In this document: piece by piece, positions 29,369 to 36,551 of the stretch
Numbering within the stretch: the stretch's first letter is position 1
How the letters are laid out: each line of letters begins with the position of its first letter
IMG/VR virus record: IMGVR_UViG_3300032293_000757
Location: 1 to 36,551 of that record
From: a virus
Strand: one strand, 5' to 3'
Length of the DNA stretch: 36,551 nt
Notes under the pieces: model-generated
Seen by the model: only the letters and a program-made list of their open reading frames with translations
Database searches by the model: none
What the model was told of the DNA's origin: nothing
Made by a program: the position numbers and the translations under genes

Positions 29369-32300
29369 TCAGGTGCCGAAGCAGAAGGCGCCAGGTTGCT
29401 TGACCGCGAAGTCAACGTCCTGGAGGGCGATGACGCGGACCGTGCCAGCGGTGGAGCCGGCGTAAGGATCTACGGTGAGGTCGAGGCCGGACCACATGCC
29501 CACGACGAACTGGGAGAAGTCGCCGAAGAGGCAGTCGTTGTTGCCGAGCTGGTTGCTCACGATCACGGGGTAGCCGTTGATCTCGTCGTTCTCGTAGACG
29601 AACTTGGCTTCGGTGCCGGCGACGCTGGTGCTCTTGAGGGCACCGCGGGCGGCGGCGTTGATGATGTAGCGCATCGAGCCGGCGTCGGCGTTGGCGGTGG
29701 CCACGTCGGTTTCCATGCCGATGTACTCGGCGAAGGTGCCAAAGGTGCTGATCGTCTGGCTGCCGATGCCGGTGGTGTTGGTCAGGCCCAGGGGCTGGTT
29801 GGTGGAGCCGGTGCCGTAGATGGCGGCGCGGTCCAGCTCAAGGGCGATGATCTTGGCCAGGTCGGCACGGATCATCGACTCCACGTCGATCGAAGCCTGG
29901 AGCAGCAGGCGGCGGCTGTAATCGACGAAGGCGCCCACGGTCTTGGGCGTCATGTTCACCTGTTCGATTGCCTGCTGGCTCTCGGTGGGTGAGCCGCTTT
30001 CGCCGACCCAGTAAGCGGTCGCGGCGGAAGATTGTTTCGGGATGCTTACGTTGCCTTGGAGGCCGCTCAGCATGGTGACGCCGGCTTGCATCATCGCCAT
30101 GCGGTTACGCAGGAGGTCGATGAAGCTGCCGCTCAGCAGATCGGTGGAGACGAGGTTGCCACCGGCGGTGCTGGTGCCGACCACGAGGTCGCGGCGGAGC
30201 ACTTCGTTGGGGATGACGATGCCGTTGGAGGAGCGCTGATACCTCTCGGCGGCAGCCTTGCCGACCTCGATTTCAAACGCGGCGGCTTCGCGGGCAGCGC
30301 GGTCGCCGGGGTTGATGAGGTGGTTGAGGGCGCGGACGAAGGAGAAGCTGCGGACTTCCTTGTCGGTGAGGCCGAGGGCGGCGGAGTCGTCGTCATGGAC
30401 GCGACCTTGGACTTCGACGCGGGTGCGTCCGATGTGGTTCAGCACGGCTTCGCGGGCTTGGTCGAGGGTGGATTCGTTGTCGATGAGGGTGTCAGCCAGA
30501 TCGGTGCCGATCTGGTGCTGGGCGCACATGGCGCGGATGGCCGCAACACGCTCACGCTCGGACTGCCGAGCGGCGGATTGGACCTCCTGAACGTTGGTGG
30601 CTTGTTCCATGGATGGAGGATCTTGGGGGAAGTCAGCTCCGCGCTCGGCGGTCTGCTTAGTTTCTAGTGTAGGGGTTGACGCTTGATTTGTTTCTTGCGT
30701 CGTAAGTGGCGTGGGGGATGTGTTGGTGTCGTCGAGTGCGCGGCCCAGGCCAACGGTCTGGTCGGCGGGCACGCTTACTGAGGAGACTTCCAACACGTTC
30801 CAGCCCACTACTTGCATGTCGCCATTGGATGCTTCGCGCACATCGTTGATCTCGTAGGCGAAGGATACGTTGCGGACGATGCCCGCTTCGATGTCACGAC
30901 GGCGCTTGTATTCTTCTGTGCCTTTTTCGGTGGTGTTGGGGCTCCATTTCGTTTTGACGTAGAGGCGGCGATCGTCGCCAAGCCAGGCTTTTTCGGCGAC
31001 GCCGAGCACCACGTCGCGGTTGTGGTTCCAGAGCCAGGGGCCGCCGTCGTTCATGCGGGCCAGGTCCATGGCGCCGTCATCGTGCATCAGCACCTCGCGG
31101 CCCCACCAGCGCTCCACGGGCGCCTCGGAGCTGAAGCTAAAGGTGAGGCCAGCTTCGGTGCTTTCTTCGACGCGGAGACCTTGCGGAGCTTCGCGCCTAA
31201 GCACTTCCTTACTGATGGCCTTGATGTCGATTTTGCCGTCCATGGACTTGCCTGTAGCGGGCTCAAAGGAGATGGGCGTGTAGTCGTGATCGCTAAGCCA
31301 CTTCTTAGCTTCACTTACTGTAAAGCGTGCGGCGTCGAAGCGTAGGGCTTGTAGGCGCACGGGATCGTCGCCTTTGATTCCGTAAATGGAGTCGATACCT
31401 TGGGCGAAATCGTTGTTCTTGCGGCGGAAGCGGTCGAACTGGCCGGGGTCTAAGAGGCGGGCAGCGTGTTCGTTGGGGTAAGGGCGTTGTTCCAGGCTGC
31501 GGTCGTCGTCTTCGCTGTCGTCCGAAGGTTCGTCGAGGGGCTCGATCTTGCGGAGCGTCGAAAACTTATGGCCGACGAGGGTTTCGGTTTCGCTCCAGCC
31601 GTCCTGCTTAGGGCGGTAGATGCGGATCAGGGCGGCGGGGTCGTCGGCGGAGGCGTCGATGCTGAAGTCGCTGCCGGGGACGCCGAGGGTGCCGGTACGC
31701 ATGACGTGCTCGATGCGCCCGCGGGCCGTGCCACCGCTGGATTGCCAGGCAACGAAGTCGCCTTCGCTCAGCTCGCCGGCTGCGGCGCGTTGGGCTGCGT
31801 AGTCACGCACAGACTTAGCGGCGAGGCGCACTTCATCGGCAGAGGTAGCGGTACGGCTTTCGGCTGAGGCGTCAGCCTGGGGGGTGAGCAGCTGTTCTGG
31901 GATGATCCAGAACTTGCAGGCGCCTTCGGGGGCGATGTCGCCGGCAACGACTTCGCAAGCGCGAGGGCCGGCATAAAAGATGCAGTTGGAGCACTGCATC
32001 CCTTCGCTGGCGAAGGGGCTGACAGGCATGTAATGAGCGCCGTGAGCGCCAATGCCCTGATCAAACTGACCGAGATCATCGACAATTTCCTCCAAGGCTT
32101 CATAGAGCGCAACTTGGGGAGCTGTGAGGTCTGGCGTCAGCTCGCGTTGCTGATCGGCGGTGGCGTCCATGACAGCCGTAAGTGGTGTGCTATGCACTCT
32201 ATCGGTGGCGCTTTTTATGGTTTTGGCCTTAGCGTCGGCCCAGGTCTTGCCGGGATCGCCGCCCCAGGCGGCCCAGGCGACGCGGCCGGGTGACGGATAA

Positions 32301-32545
32301 GCGGGGCTGCCCGGTAAGTAGCCATCGCCCTGCTTGTCCACTTCGTGGCGAGCGAACCAGGCGGACATCGTGATGACGGTGGCGGGGCTCAGCTCATTAC
32401 CGCTGAGGATTTGGGTGGCGCGGCGGGCTGCTACGGAGGTGCCACCTTTGCGTCCCTCGGCCTTCCAGGCGCGGTAGCGCTCGGCCTCGGCCCGCATCCC
32501 CTTGGTGGGCATGAGGTTGATCTCGGTGCCGTTGACGTTGGCCAT
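29369..32545 (-). CDS. Multi-domain prohead protease - scaffold - major capsid fusion
   Basis: 1058 residues in one frame. 1-115: phage domain with GGTSVAARRATQILSGNELS and WFARHEVDKQGDGYLPGSPA. 185-210: cysteine cluster C185-x2-C188-x8-C197-x12-C210. 258-340: SH3-like block (EGDFVAWQSSGGTARGRIEH, DPAALIRIYR). 354-430: PYPNEHAARLLDPGQFDRFR. About 458-605: HK97-type prohead protease with H508 (WLWNHNRDVVLG) and S561 (RNVSFAYEI). 660-770: helical scaffold-like region. 775-1058: HK97-fold major capsid protein (IVIPNEVLRRDLVVGTSTAG, SIPKQSSAATAYWVGESGSP, YSRRLLLQASIDVESMIRAD, IYGTGSTNQPLGL). The protease probably frees the capsid protein by cutting in the linker. No separate capsid gene is seen. 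Confidence 0.92.
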   Translation of the reverse strand: MANVNGTEINLMPTKGMRAEAERYRAWKAEGRKGGTSVAARRATQILSGNELSPATVITMSAWFARHEVDKQGDGYLPGSPAYPSPGRVAWAAWGGDPGKTWADAKAKTIKSATDRVHSTPLTAVMDATADQQRELTPDLTAPQVALYEALEEIVDDLGQFDQGIGAHGAHYMPVSPFASEGMQCSNCIFYAGPRACEVVAGDIAPEGACKFWIIPEQLLTPQADASAESRTATSADEVRLAAKSVRDYAAQRAAAGELSEGDFVAWQSSGGTARGRIEHVMRTGTLGVPGSDFSIDASADDPAALIRIYRPKQDGWSETETLVGHKFSTLRKIEPLDEPSDDSEDDDRSLEQRPYPNEHAARLLDPGQFDRFRRKNNDFAQGIDSIYGIKGDDPVRLQALRFDAARFTVSEAKKWLSDHDYTPISFEPATGKSMDGKIDIKAISKEVLRREAPQGLRVEESTEAGLTFSFSSEAPVERWWGREVLMHDDGAMDLARMNDGGPWLWNHNRDVVLGVAEKAWLGDDRRLYVKTKWSPNTTEKGTEEYKRRRDIEAGIVRNVSFAYEINDVREASNGDMQVVGWNVLEVSSVSVPADQTVGLGRALDDTNTSPTPLTTQETNQASTPTLETKQTAERGADFPQDPPSMEQATNVQEVQSAARQSERERVAAIRAMCAQHQIGTDLADTLIDNESTLDQAREAVLNHIGRTRVEVQGRVHDDDSAALGLTDKEVRSFSFVRALNHLINPGDRAAREAAAFEIEVGKAAAERYQRSSNGIVIPNEVLRRDLVVGTSTAGGNLVSTDLLSGSFIDLLRNRMAMMQAGVTMLSGLQGNVSIPKQSSAATAYWVGESGSPTESQQAIEQVNMTPKTVGAFVDYSRRLLLQASIDVESMIRADLAKIIALELDRAAIYGTGSTNQPLGLTNTTGIGSQTISTFGTFAEYIGMETDVATANADAGSMRYIINAAARGALKSTSVAGTEAKFVYENDEINGYPVIVSNQLGNNDCLFGDFSQFVVGMWSGLDLTVDPYAGSTAGTVRVIALQDVDFAVKQPGAFCFGT

Positions 32546-32562
32546 AAGCGGAGGCGCTGCGG

Positions 32563-32602
32563 AGCGCTAAGGGGCGGTGGGGCGGTGGGGCGGCTTAGCG
32601 CT
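32563..32602 (-). other. Long-loop hairpin with G-rich tandem repeat at portal stop
   Basis: AGCGCTAAG (32563-32571) and CTTAGCGCT (32594-32602) form a perfect 9-bp stem around a 22-base loop made of GGGGCGGT repeated almost three times. The portal stop codon is inside the right arm. It could slow or end transcription between portal and capsid genes, but lacks a T-run. A similar layout lies at 34795-34878. Confidence 0.5.
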
Positions 32603-34187
32603 GCGGCTTAGCGGCGGCGCTGAGGTCGGTGCGGAGGTTGATGGGCTCGTCCTCGCCCTCTAAGTAGAGGGGTTCGATGTTGCGGCCTGGGGTTTCTGTG
32701 GGTGGATCGGTGGAGGTGGGAGCGGGGGCAGCGCCGCTTAGGCCGAGTTCTTGTTTGATCTCGTTCTCCTTGCTGATGGTGGTCATGGTGTTCATGAAGT
32801 CGTTGCCGGTGTACTCCATGATTTGTTCGGCGTGGGTTTGGAGCTGCAGGGCGCGGCTCATCTCCATGGCCTTCATTTCCTTGGCCGGATCGACCCAGCT
32901 CCAGGCGCGGGCCTGCCAGTGCGGAGTGTTGTAGCGCTCAGGTCGGGTCCACACGTCGCTGAACATCGGCATAGGCAGCTCAGCGAGCGCGGCCGCGGCG
33001 AGCCACTCCTCAAATACGCGCTGGTGTACCTGCTGAATTAGCACCGACTGGATTACGCGCCAGTGATCGCGGTCTTCCAGGATGCTGAGGCGTGAGGAGC
33101 TATAATTCGTGTCCGAAAAATCGCGGCTAAGTGTCTCGTAGGAGCAGCCGTAGCCGGCGGCGAAGCGACGGGCGAGGGTGCGGACCACCGCTTCGTATTG
33201 GCCGTCGTCAGGGCCGAAGTCTGGCGGGATGGCGGTTTCGCCGGGGAGCAGGAAGTTGTAGCTACCGGGCTCGGTGTTCCAGAGGCGCTTGCTGTCCTCC
33301 AGGGCGGGCGTGCCATCGGGGTTGGTGCTGCCGAAGGTCTCGGGCTCGGGGGTCTGGATCCAACCGAGGCTGTTGGCCTGCACACGCTTGCGCGTCCAGT
33401 GCGCCTCCTCGTACTTACCGAGATTCCACGACGTAGTAATTACCGAGGCGAACCAGGGGACGCCGCGTGTCTGCCCGACGCGCTCAGGCATAAAAACGTG
33501 AATAAAGTCGGCAGCATCTATAAAGAGATGCTTCTCATTACTGCCGATGTAGTTGATGAACTCAACGTCACCAGGGTGCTTACGCAGAATTGCGTAGCGG
33601 GTGGGCCTGCCCCATTCATTTAGCTCAACACCCATACGCCAGTAGTGCTTAGGGCGGTCGCTAAGTCCTGTGTATTCGTCGTCGATTTGATCGGCTTCGA
33701 TTAGCTCCAGGCTTAGGGGGACTTTGCTGCGGCCCATGGGCTGGCGGACCAGGCGGATGCCGATTTCGCCGGATTCGGGTAGGGCGCCGACGATGCTGAG
33801 TTCGATCCCGTGGAAGCTGAGGCGGCCGGTTACGTCGCAGGAGTCGGCGCGGCACCAGTGGTTCCAGGCGGCGAGGAGGGCGGCGTTGCGGCGCTCGTCC
33901 TTTTCGCTGCCGTCAGGGCGGAGCACCTGGGGCTGCATTTGGATGCCGCGGGCGCCGACGACGTTGATTTGGGTGGTGCGCTTGGCTTGGCGGGCGTAGG
34001 GGTTGTCGCGGACCAGCGCACGGCTGCGGTTGCGCAGCACCTTGAGGCTGCCGCGGATCTCGGCGTCGGCGCTGTTGCCGGAGGCGAGGAAGTCAGCCGT
34101 GAAGCGGTTCCACTTAGCGGCGTCGTAGGCGCGGCGGCCGTGTCGCGCAATGGCGAGCTGGCGGCGAAACCAAGTGCGGAGGCCCAT
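32595..34187 (-). CDS. B: Portal protein, lambda gpB-like
   Basis: 530 residues, about the size of lambda gpB. Characteristic blocks: RGSLKVLRNRSRALVRDNPY, KRTTQINVVGARGIQMQPQV, WNHWCRADSCDVTGRLSFHG, LELIEADQIDDEY, FIHVFMPERVGQTRGVPWFA, YGCSYETLSRDFSDTNYSSS and WVDPAKEMKAMEMSRALQLQ. It forms the dodecameric ring at the head vertex for DNA packaging. The disordered C-terminal tail is Pro/Thr-rich (APAPTSTDPPTETPG). Its neighbours, gpW-like upstream and the capsid fusion downstream, match the lambda order. Confidence 0.95.
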   Translation of the reverse strand: MGLRTWFRRQLAIARHGRRAYDAAKWNRFTADFLASGNSADAEIRGSLKVLRNRSRALVRDNPYARQAKRTTQINVVGARGIQMQPQVLRPDGSEKDERRNAALLAAWNHWCRADSCDVTGRLSFHGIELSIVGALPESGEIGIRLVRQPMGRSKVPLSLELIEADQIDDEYTGLSDRPKHYWRMGVELNEWGRPTRYAILRKHPGDVEFINYIGSNEKHLFIDAADFIHVFMPERVGQTRGVPWFASVITTSWNLGKYEEAHWTRKRVQANSLGWIQTPEPETFGSTNPDGTPALEDSKRLWNTEPGSYNFLLPGETAIPPDFGPDDGQYEAVVRTLARRFAAGYGCSYETLSRDFSDTNYSSSRLSILEDRDHWRVIQSVLIQQVHQRVFEEWLAAAALAELPMPMFSDVWTRPERYNTPHWQARAWSWVDPAKEMKAMEMSRALQLQTHAEQIMEYTGNDFMNTMTTISKENEIKQELGLSGAAPAPTSTDPPTETPGRNIEPLYLEGEDEPINLRTDLSAAAKPQR

Positions 34188-34193
34188 GGCGGC

Positions 34194-34742
34194 TTAGGAG
34201 AAGCGGATGTAGAGGGAGCGGCCGTCGCCTTTGCCGTTGACGACGTTTTCGGCGAGCTTTTCGCGGGCCACGTCGGCTTTGAGGCGGTCGCGCCAGGCGA
34301 TCAGATCGGCGAGGTCGGCGCGTTTGACCATGCGGCCACCTGTGGGGGTGCCGATGCGGTACTCCTGGGCGCCGGTGGCGAGGGCGCGGATGGCGGCCTC
34401 AACCGCGTCGAGGTCGATCTGGGCTTGGCTGCGCAGATCGAGGGCGGTAGGTGAGCCGGCGTAGGACAGCGCCGGGGACACGGTGAAGCCGCCGGTGCGC
34501 TCGGTAAGTGGTTGTGAGGCGGTGACGCTGACGGCTTGGTAGAACCATTGGCCGGTGGCGAAGGCGGCGGTGGTAAGCGCGGGCAGTGTGAAGGTCCAGA
34601 GGCTGCCGCTGAGTGTGCCGGAAGCTGTGGCGCCCGATGCAGCGTTAGTGCGAAAGTAATAGGCGTAAGAGGATGCGCCGACGGCGAGGTCGTCTGTCCA
34701 GCTTACAGCGTCTCCTGCATATATTTTTGAGGGAAATGCCAT
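34194..34742 (-). CDS. W: gpW-like head-tail connector with extra beta domain
   Basis: From the ATG at 34742 (MAFPSKIYAGDAVSWTDDLA) it is 182 residues; a GTG at 34751 would add three residues. The C-terminal ~75 residues (DLDAVEAAIRALATGAQEYR, GGRMVKRADLADLIAWRDRL, GDGRSLYIRF) have the helix-hairpin-helix look of gpW, which stabilises packaged DNA and prepares the head for tail joining. The N-terminal ~100 residues are an additional Ig-like beta domain (TASGTLSGSLWTFTLPALTT). It lies between terminase and portal, exactly where W is in lambda. Confidence 0.8.
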   Translation of the reverse strand: MAFPSKIYAGDAVSWTDDLAVGASSYAYYFRTNAASGATASGTLSGSLWTFTLPALTTAAFATGQWFYQAVSVTASQPLTERTGGFTVSPALSYAGSPTALDLRSQAQIDLDAVEAAIRALATGAQEYRIGTPTGGRMVKRADLADLIAWRDRLKADVAREKLAENVVNGKGDGRSLYIRFS

Positions 34743-34794
34743 CGGTGGCACGCATTTCGTATAAGTCTAGGTGGTAAGCGTTGCAGTGATAAGT

Positions 34795-34878
34795 GCTAAG
34801 CGGTAAGCGGTAAGCGGGAAGGGGCGTTGGGGCGTGGGAGCGTGGGAGCGTGGGGGCGCTGCGGCTTAGCGGCTTAGC
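34795..34878. repeat. Tandem repeats and G-runs between terminase and gpW-like gene
   Basis: TAAGCGG occurs three times in tandem (34797-34817). Then GCGTTGGG, GCGTGGGA, GCGTGGGA and GCGTGGGG (34824-34855) follow, and finally two copies of CGGCTTAG. Five G-runs of 3-5 between 34821 and 34856, with loops of 3-5 bases, satisfy the usual G-quadruplex pattern. GCTAAGC (34795-34801) can pair with GCTTAGC (34864-34870). The remaining bases from 34743 to 34794 hold nothing I recognise. The function is unknown; termination, pausing or packaging control are possible. Confidence 0.7.
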
Positions 34879-36535
34879 GGCCGAGGACGTTGAAGGCGGC
34901 GGAGGAGCGGGCGGGTTGGGAGGGGGCGTCGTCGGGGGAGGGGCGGAGCTTGCGTTCCAGCTGCTCCCAGATGGTGCGGCGGTCGTAGAGCTGGTAGAGG
35001 CGGTGCAGGGAGGCGTAGGCGTAAACGAGTTCGTCGAGGGCTTCGTTGGGTTGGCTGCTTTTCTTTACCCAGACGCGCTGGGGGTAGCCGTTCTTGTAGC
35101 GCATTACCTGCTTTTCGGCAGTTAGTTCCTCAAAATAGTCGAGGGGGGTCTTGGCGTGGAAGTGGAGGTAGCCGGGACCGGGTTCGTTGTGTTTAAGGCG
35201 GCCGAATAGCAGCGATTTGATGGCGTCGGAGCCTACGGGGAATACTTGGGCGCCTTTGCGTAAGGTTTGGCCTTTGTGGTTGAGATCGACCTTGCTGGCC
35301 TTGCCGATCGGTGGCTTGCCCTTGGTGGACATGCCTTTGATGGCGATGACGCCCTGGGCGGCGCGGTCGCGGGCGTAGGCGTAGACGGTGGCGGTGTGGT
35401 GGCCGCCAGAGTCGATTGCGCACACACTAATTCGCAGGTCAATTCCGTCTTCGCTTAGGAATGGTCGGCTTAGCACTTCGTCGAGTTGTTTCCATACGTC
35501 GGGGCGGGAGGGGTCGCCGTAGAGCTTGCTGCGGTCGATAAGCCACGCCTCCTCTTCGCGGCCCCACGCCCACACGCTGAGACTTAGGCGGTCGTCCTGG
35601 CAGTCGCAGCCGATCGTGAGCGCCAGGGCGGAGGAGGGGACGATGAGTGCTTCGTAGGTCTCCTTGGCGGTGCGTTCCAGCAGGGCGGAGGCGCCGATCT
35701 TGGAGGCGTATTCGTCTTCCCAGACCTCGCCTAAGACGGTGTTTACGAACGTCTTTAGTTGCTCGGCGTCGTTCTTTGACTCCAGGAACTCTTCGACCAA
35801 ATTAGACCACGAGGCGTTGGGGGAATAGGAGTAGGCAGCCCAGATGTGGAAGCTTACGTGCTTGCCGTTGCCGGGGATTGTGGAGCGCCATTCGCCGCGT
35901 TCGACCATCCAACGCTTCTTAGAGTGTGGGATGAGTTCGTTGCAGGATTCGCACTTGTAGGCGGTGGTGGAGGGGTCGTTGTCGGTCCAGGTCATCTGAG
36001 CCCAACGCAGGTACTGCATGTGGTTGCAGTGGGGGCAGGGCACGAAATAGCGGCGCTGATCGCCCTGGGCGAAGAGGCGCTCGATGCGGCTGAAGTCCTT
36101 GATGGTGGGGGTGGAGCCGGCGACGATTTTGCGGTTCCAATAATACTCGGTTCGGCGGATGCCGAGCTTGATCTGGTCGCCCTCCGTGCCAGCCGAGGGT
36201 GGGTAGCCATCCGTTTCGTCGAACAGGACAACGCGGCGGCTCACACGGCGGAAGCCGCGGGGGGAGTTGGCCCCAACGAGGCTGAGCGTTCCACCCGGAA
36301 ACTGCTTGTGCAGGATCGTGTTGGCGCCATCCTTAGCCTTGGCGTCGCTTACGAGGCCGGCTAGGCAGGGGGTGTCGCGCAGCATGGGCGCGATTTCTTC
36401 CTTCGAATAGCCCTGCGCGTCTTCGATGGTGGGCAGCACCAACATCAGGGGGCAGGGGTCTTGGTGGATGTGATAGGCAATTACGTGGTTGAGGATTTTG
36501 GAGTAGCCGACTCGCGCCGACTTCATAAGGGTTAC
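34874..36535 (-). CDS. A: Terminase large subunit, lambda gpA-like, 5'-partial
   Basis: The frame stays open beyond the first ATG (36526) to the end of real sequence, so the ATG is internal and perhaps 70 residues are missing. The visible part begins with the Walker A variant (MKSARVGYSK). Then come Walker B (VVLFDETDGYP, D103-E104), a zinc ribbon C164-x2-C167 / C192-x2-C195 (CPHCNHMQYLRW, CESCNELIPH), and the nuclease domain with an acidic start at D308 (LALTIGCDCQDDRLSL) and VCAIDSGGHHTATVYAY. It is the packaging motor and end-cutting enzyme. The small terminase should lie upstream, outside the window. GpA-type enzymes usually cut at cos sites. Confidence 0.93.
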   Translation of the reverse strand, partial: VTLMKSARVGYSKILNHVIAYHIHQDPCPLMLVLPTIEDAQGYSKEEIAPMLRDTPCLAGLVSDAKAKDGANTILHKQFPGGTLSLVGANSPRGFRRVSRRVVLFDETDGYPPSAGTEGDQIKLGIRRTEYYWNRKIVAGSTPTIKDFSRIERLFAQGDQRRYFVPCPHCNHMQYLRWAQMTWTDNDPSTTAYKCESCNELIPHSKKRWMVERGEWRSTIPGNGKHVSFHIWAAYSYSPNASWSNLVEEFLESKNDAEQLKTFVNTVLGEVWEDEYASKIGASALLERTAKETYEALIVPSSALALTIGCDCQDDRLSLSVWAWGREEEAWLIDRSKLYGDPSRPDVWKQLDEVLSRPFLSEDGIDLRISVCAIDSGGHHTATVYAYARDRAAQGVIAIKGMSTKGKPPIGKASKVDLNHKGQTLRKGAQVFPVGSDAIKSLLFGRLKHNEPGPGYLHFHAKTPLDYFEELTAEKQVMRYKNGYPQRVWVKKSSQPNEALDELVYAYASLHRLYQLYDRRTIWEQLERKLRPSPDDAPSQPARSSAAFNVLGR

Positions 36536-36551
36536 AGATCGGAAGAGCGTC
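36536..36551. other. Illumina adapter remnant
   Basis: The last 16 bases, AGATCGGAAGAGCGTC, equal the start of a standard Illumina TruSeq adapter. They are not phage DNA. The contig should be taken to end at 36535. Confidence 0.93.

Noticed and set aside
29396-34454. Long Gly/Ala/Val-rich plus-strand ORFs opposite capsid and portal genes
   Set aside because: Shadows of GC-rich coding sequence; no motifs, no start signals, and the minus strand encodes clear capsid, protease and portal families.
36526-36526. ATG of terminase as the true start
   Set aside because: The frame remains open upstream, and the Walker A motif would be at residue 2; the gene is cut by the contig end.
1-36551. CRISPR arrays, tRNA genes, integrase, repressor, HIP1 (GCGATCGC) sites
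   Set aside because: I looked for these and saw none; a tRNAscan or motif count could not be run here.

Overview
The window looks like most of the genome of a long-tailed (siphovirus-type), lambda-like double-stranded DNA phage. The host is probably a picocyanobacterium (Synechococcus/Cyanobium type). The morphogenesis genes follow lambda order: gpA, gpW-like, gpB, protease/capsid, FII-like, tail terminator, tail tube, G/GT, H, M, L, K, I, J. The host guess rests on family recognition from memory: the PEPQGPTDE...ARAVLARxGRPA proteins on the left, a 45-residue basic protein (8342-8479) and virion proteins such as 18108-18476 resemble cyanophage/picocyanobacterial families. I saw no integrase, repressor, DNA polymerase, tRNA or CRISPR array, so lifestyle is open. 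The first gene runs off the left edge, and the large terminase runs off the right edge into what looks like an Illumina adapter (36536-36551).

Layout. 1-4835 (plus strand): tightly packed, often overlapping early/accessory genes. These are an alanine-repeat protein, two PEPQGPTDE proteins, small hypotheticals, a NUMOD4/HNH endonuclease, an NrdR-like zinc ribbon, a complete sigma-70 factor, a dNMP kinase-like P-loop protein and a four-cysteine protein. A hairpin at 4836-4857 separates them from the opposing genes. 4852-8479 (minus, plus one small plus-strand gene): small hypotheticals, an HNH nuclease, a metallophosphoesterase and a lysis cassette (GH24 + C39-like endolysin, membrane protein, small hydrophobic protein), then the basic protein. 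8510-24414 (minus): fibres, a J-like tail-tip protein split over two frames and carrying an intein-like Hint domain, gpI, gpK, gpL, a zinc-binding protein, two gpM-like proteins around a LamG cassette, and the tape measure. 24407-29363: tail chaperones with a -1 frameshift site, tail tube, tail terminator, head-tail joining and small virion proteins. 29369-36535: a 1058-residue protease-scaffold-capsid fusion, portal, gpW-like protein and terminase.

How it works together. Late transcription should run from terminase (right) to lysis (left). A strong intrinsic terminator lies just after the tail tube gene, and most late genes are coupled by ATGA overlaps. The phage sigma factor and NrdR-like zinc ribbon suggest control of transcription. 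The most unusual items are the splicing-defective-looking Hint domain at the start of gpJ, the mid-FN3 break in gpJ, the modular capsid fusion, the alanine/GCT repeat, the two-fragment arrangement around the HNH gene, and recurrent CTAAG/CTTAG dyads with G-rich tandem repeats between late genes.
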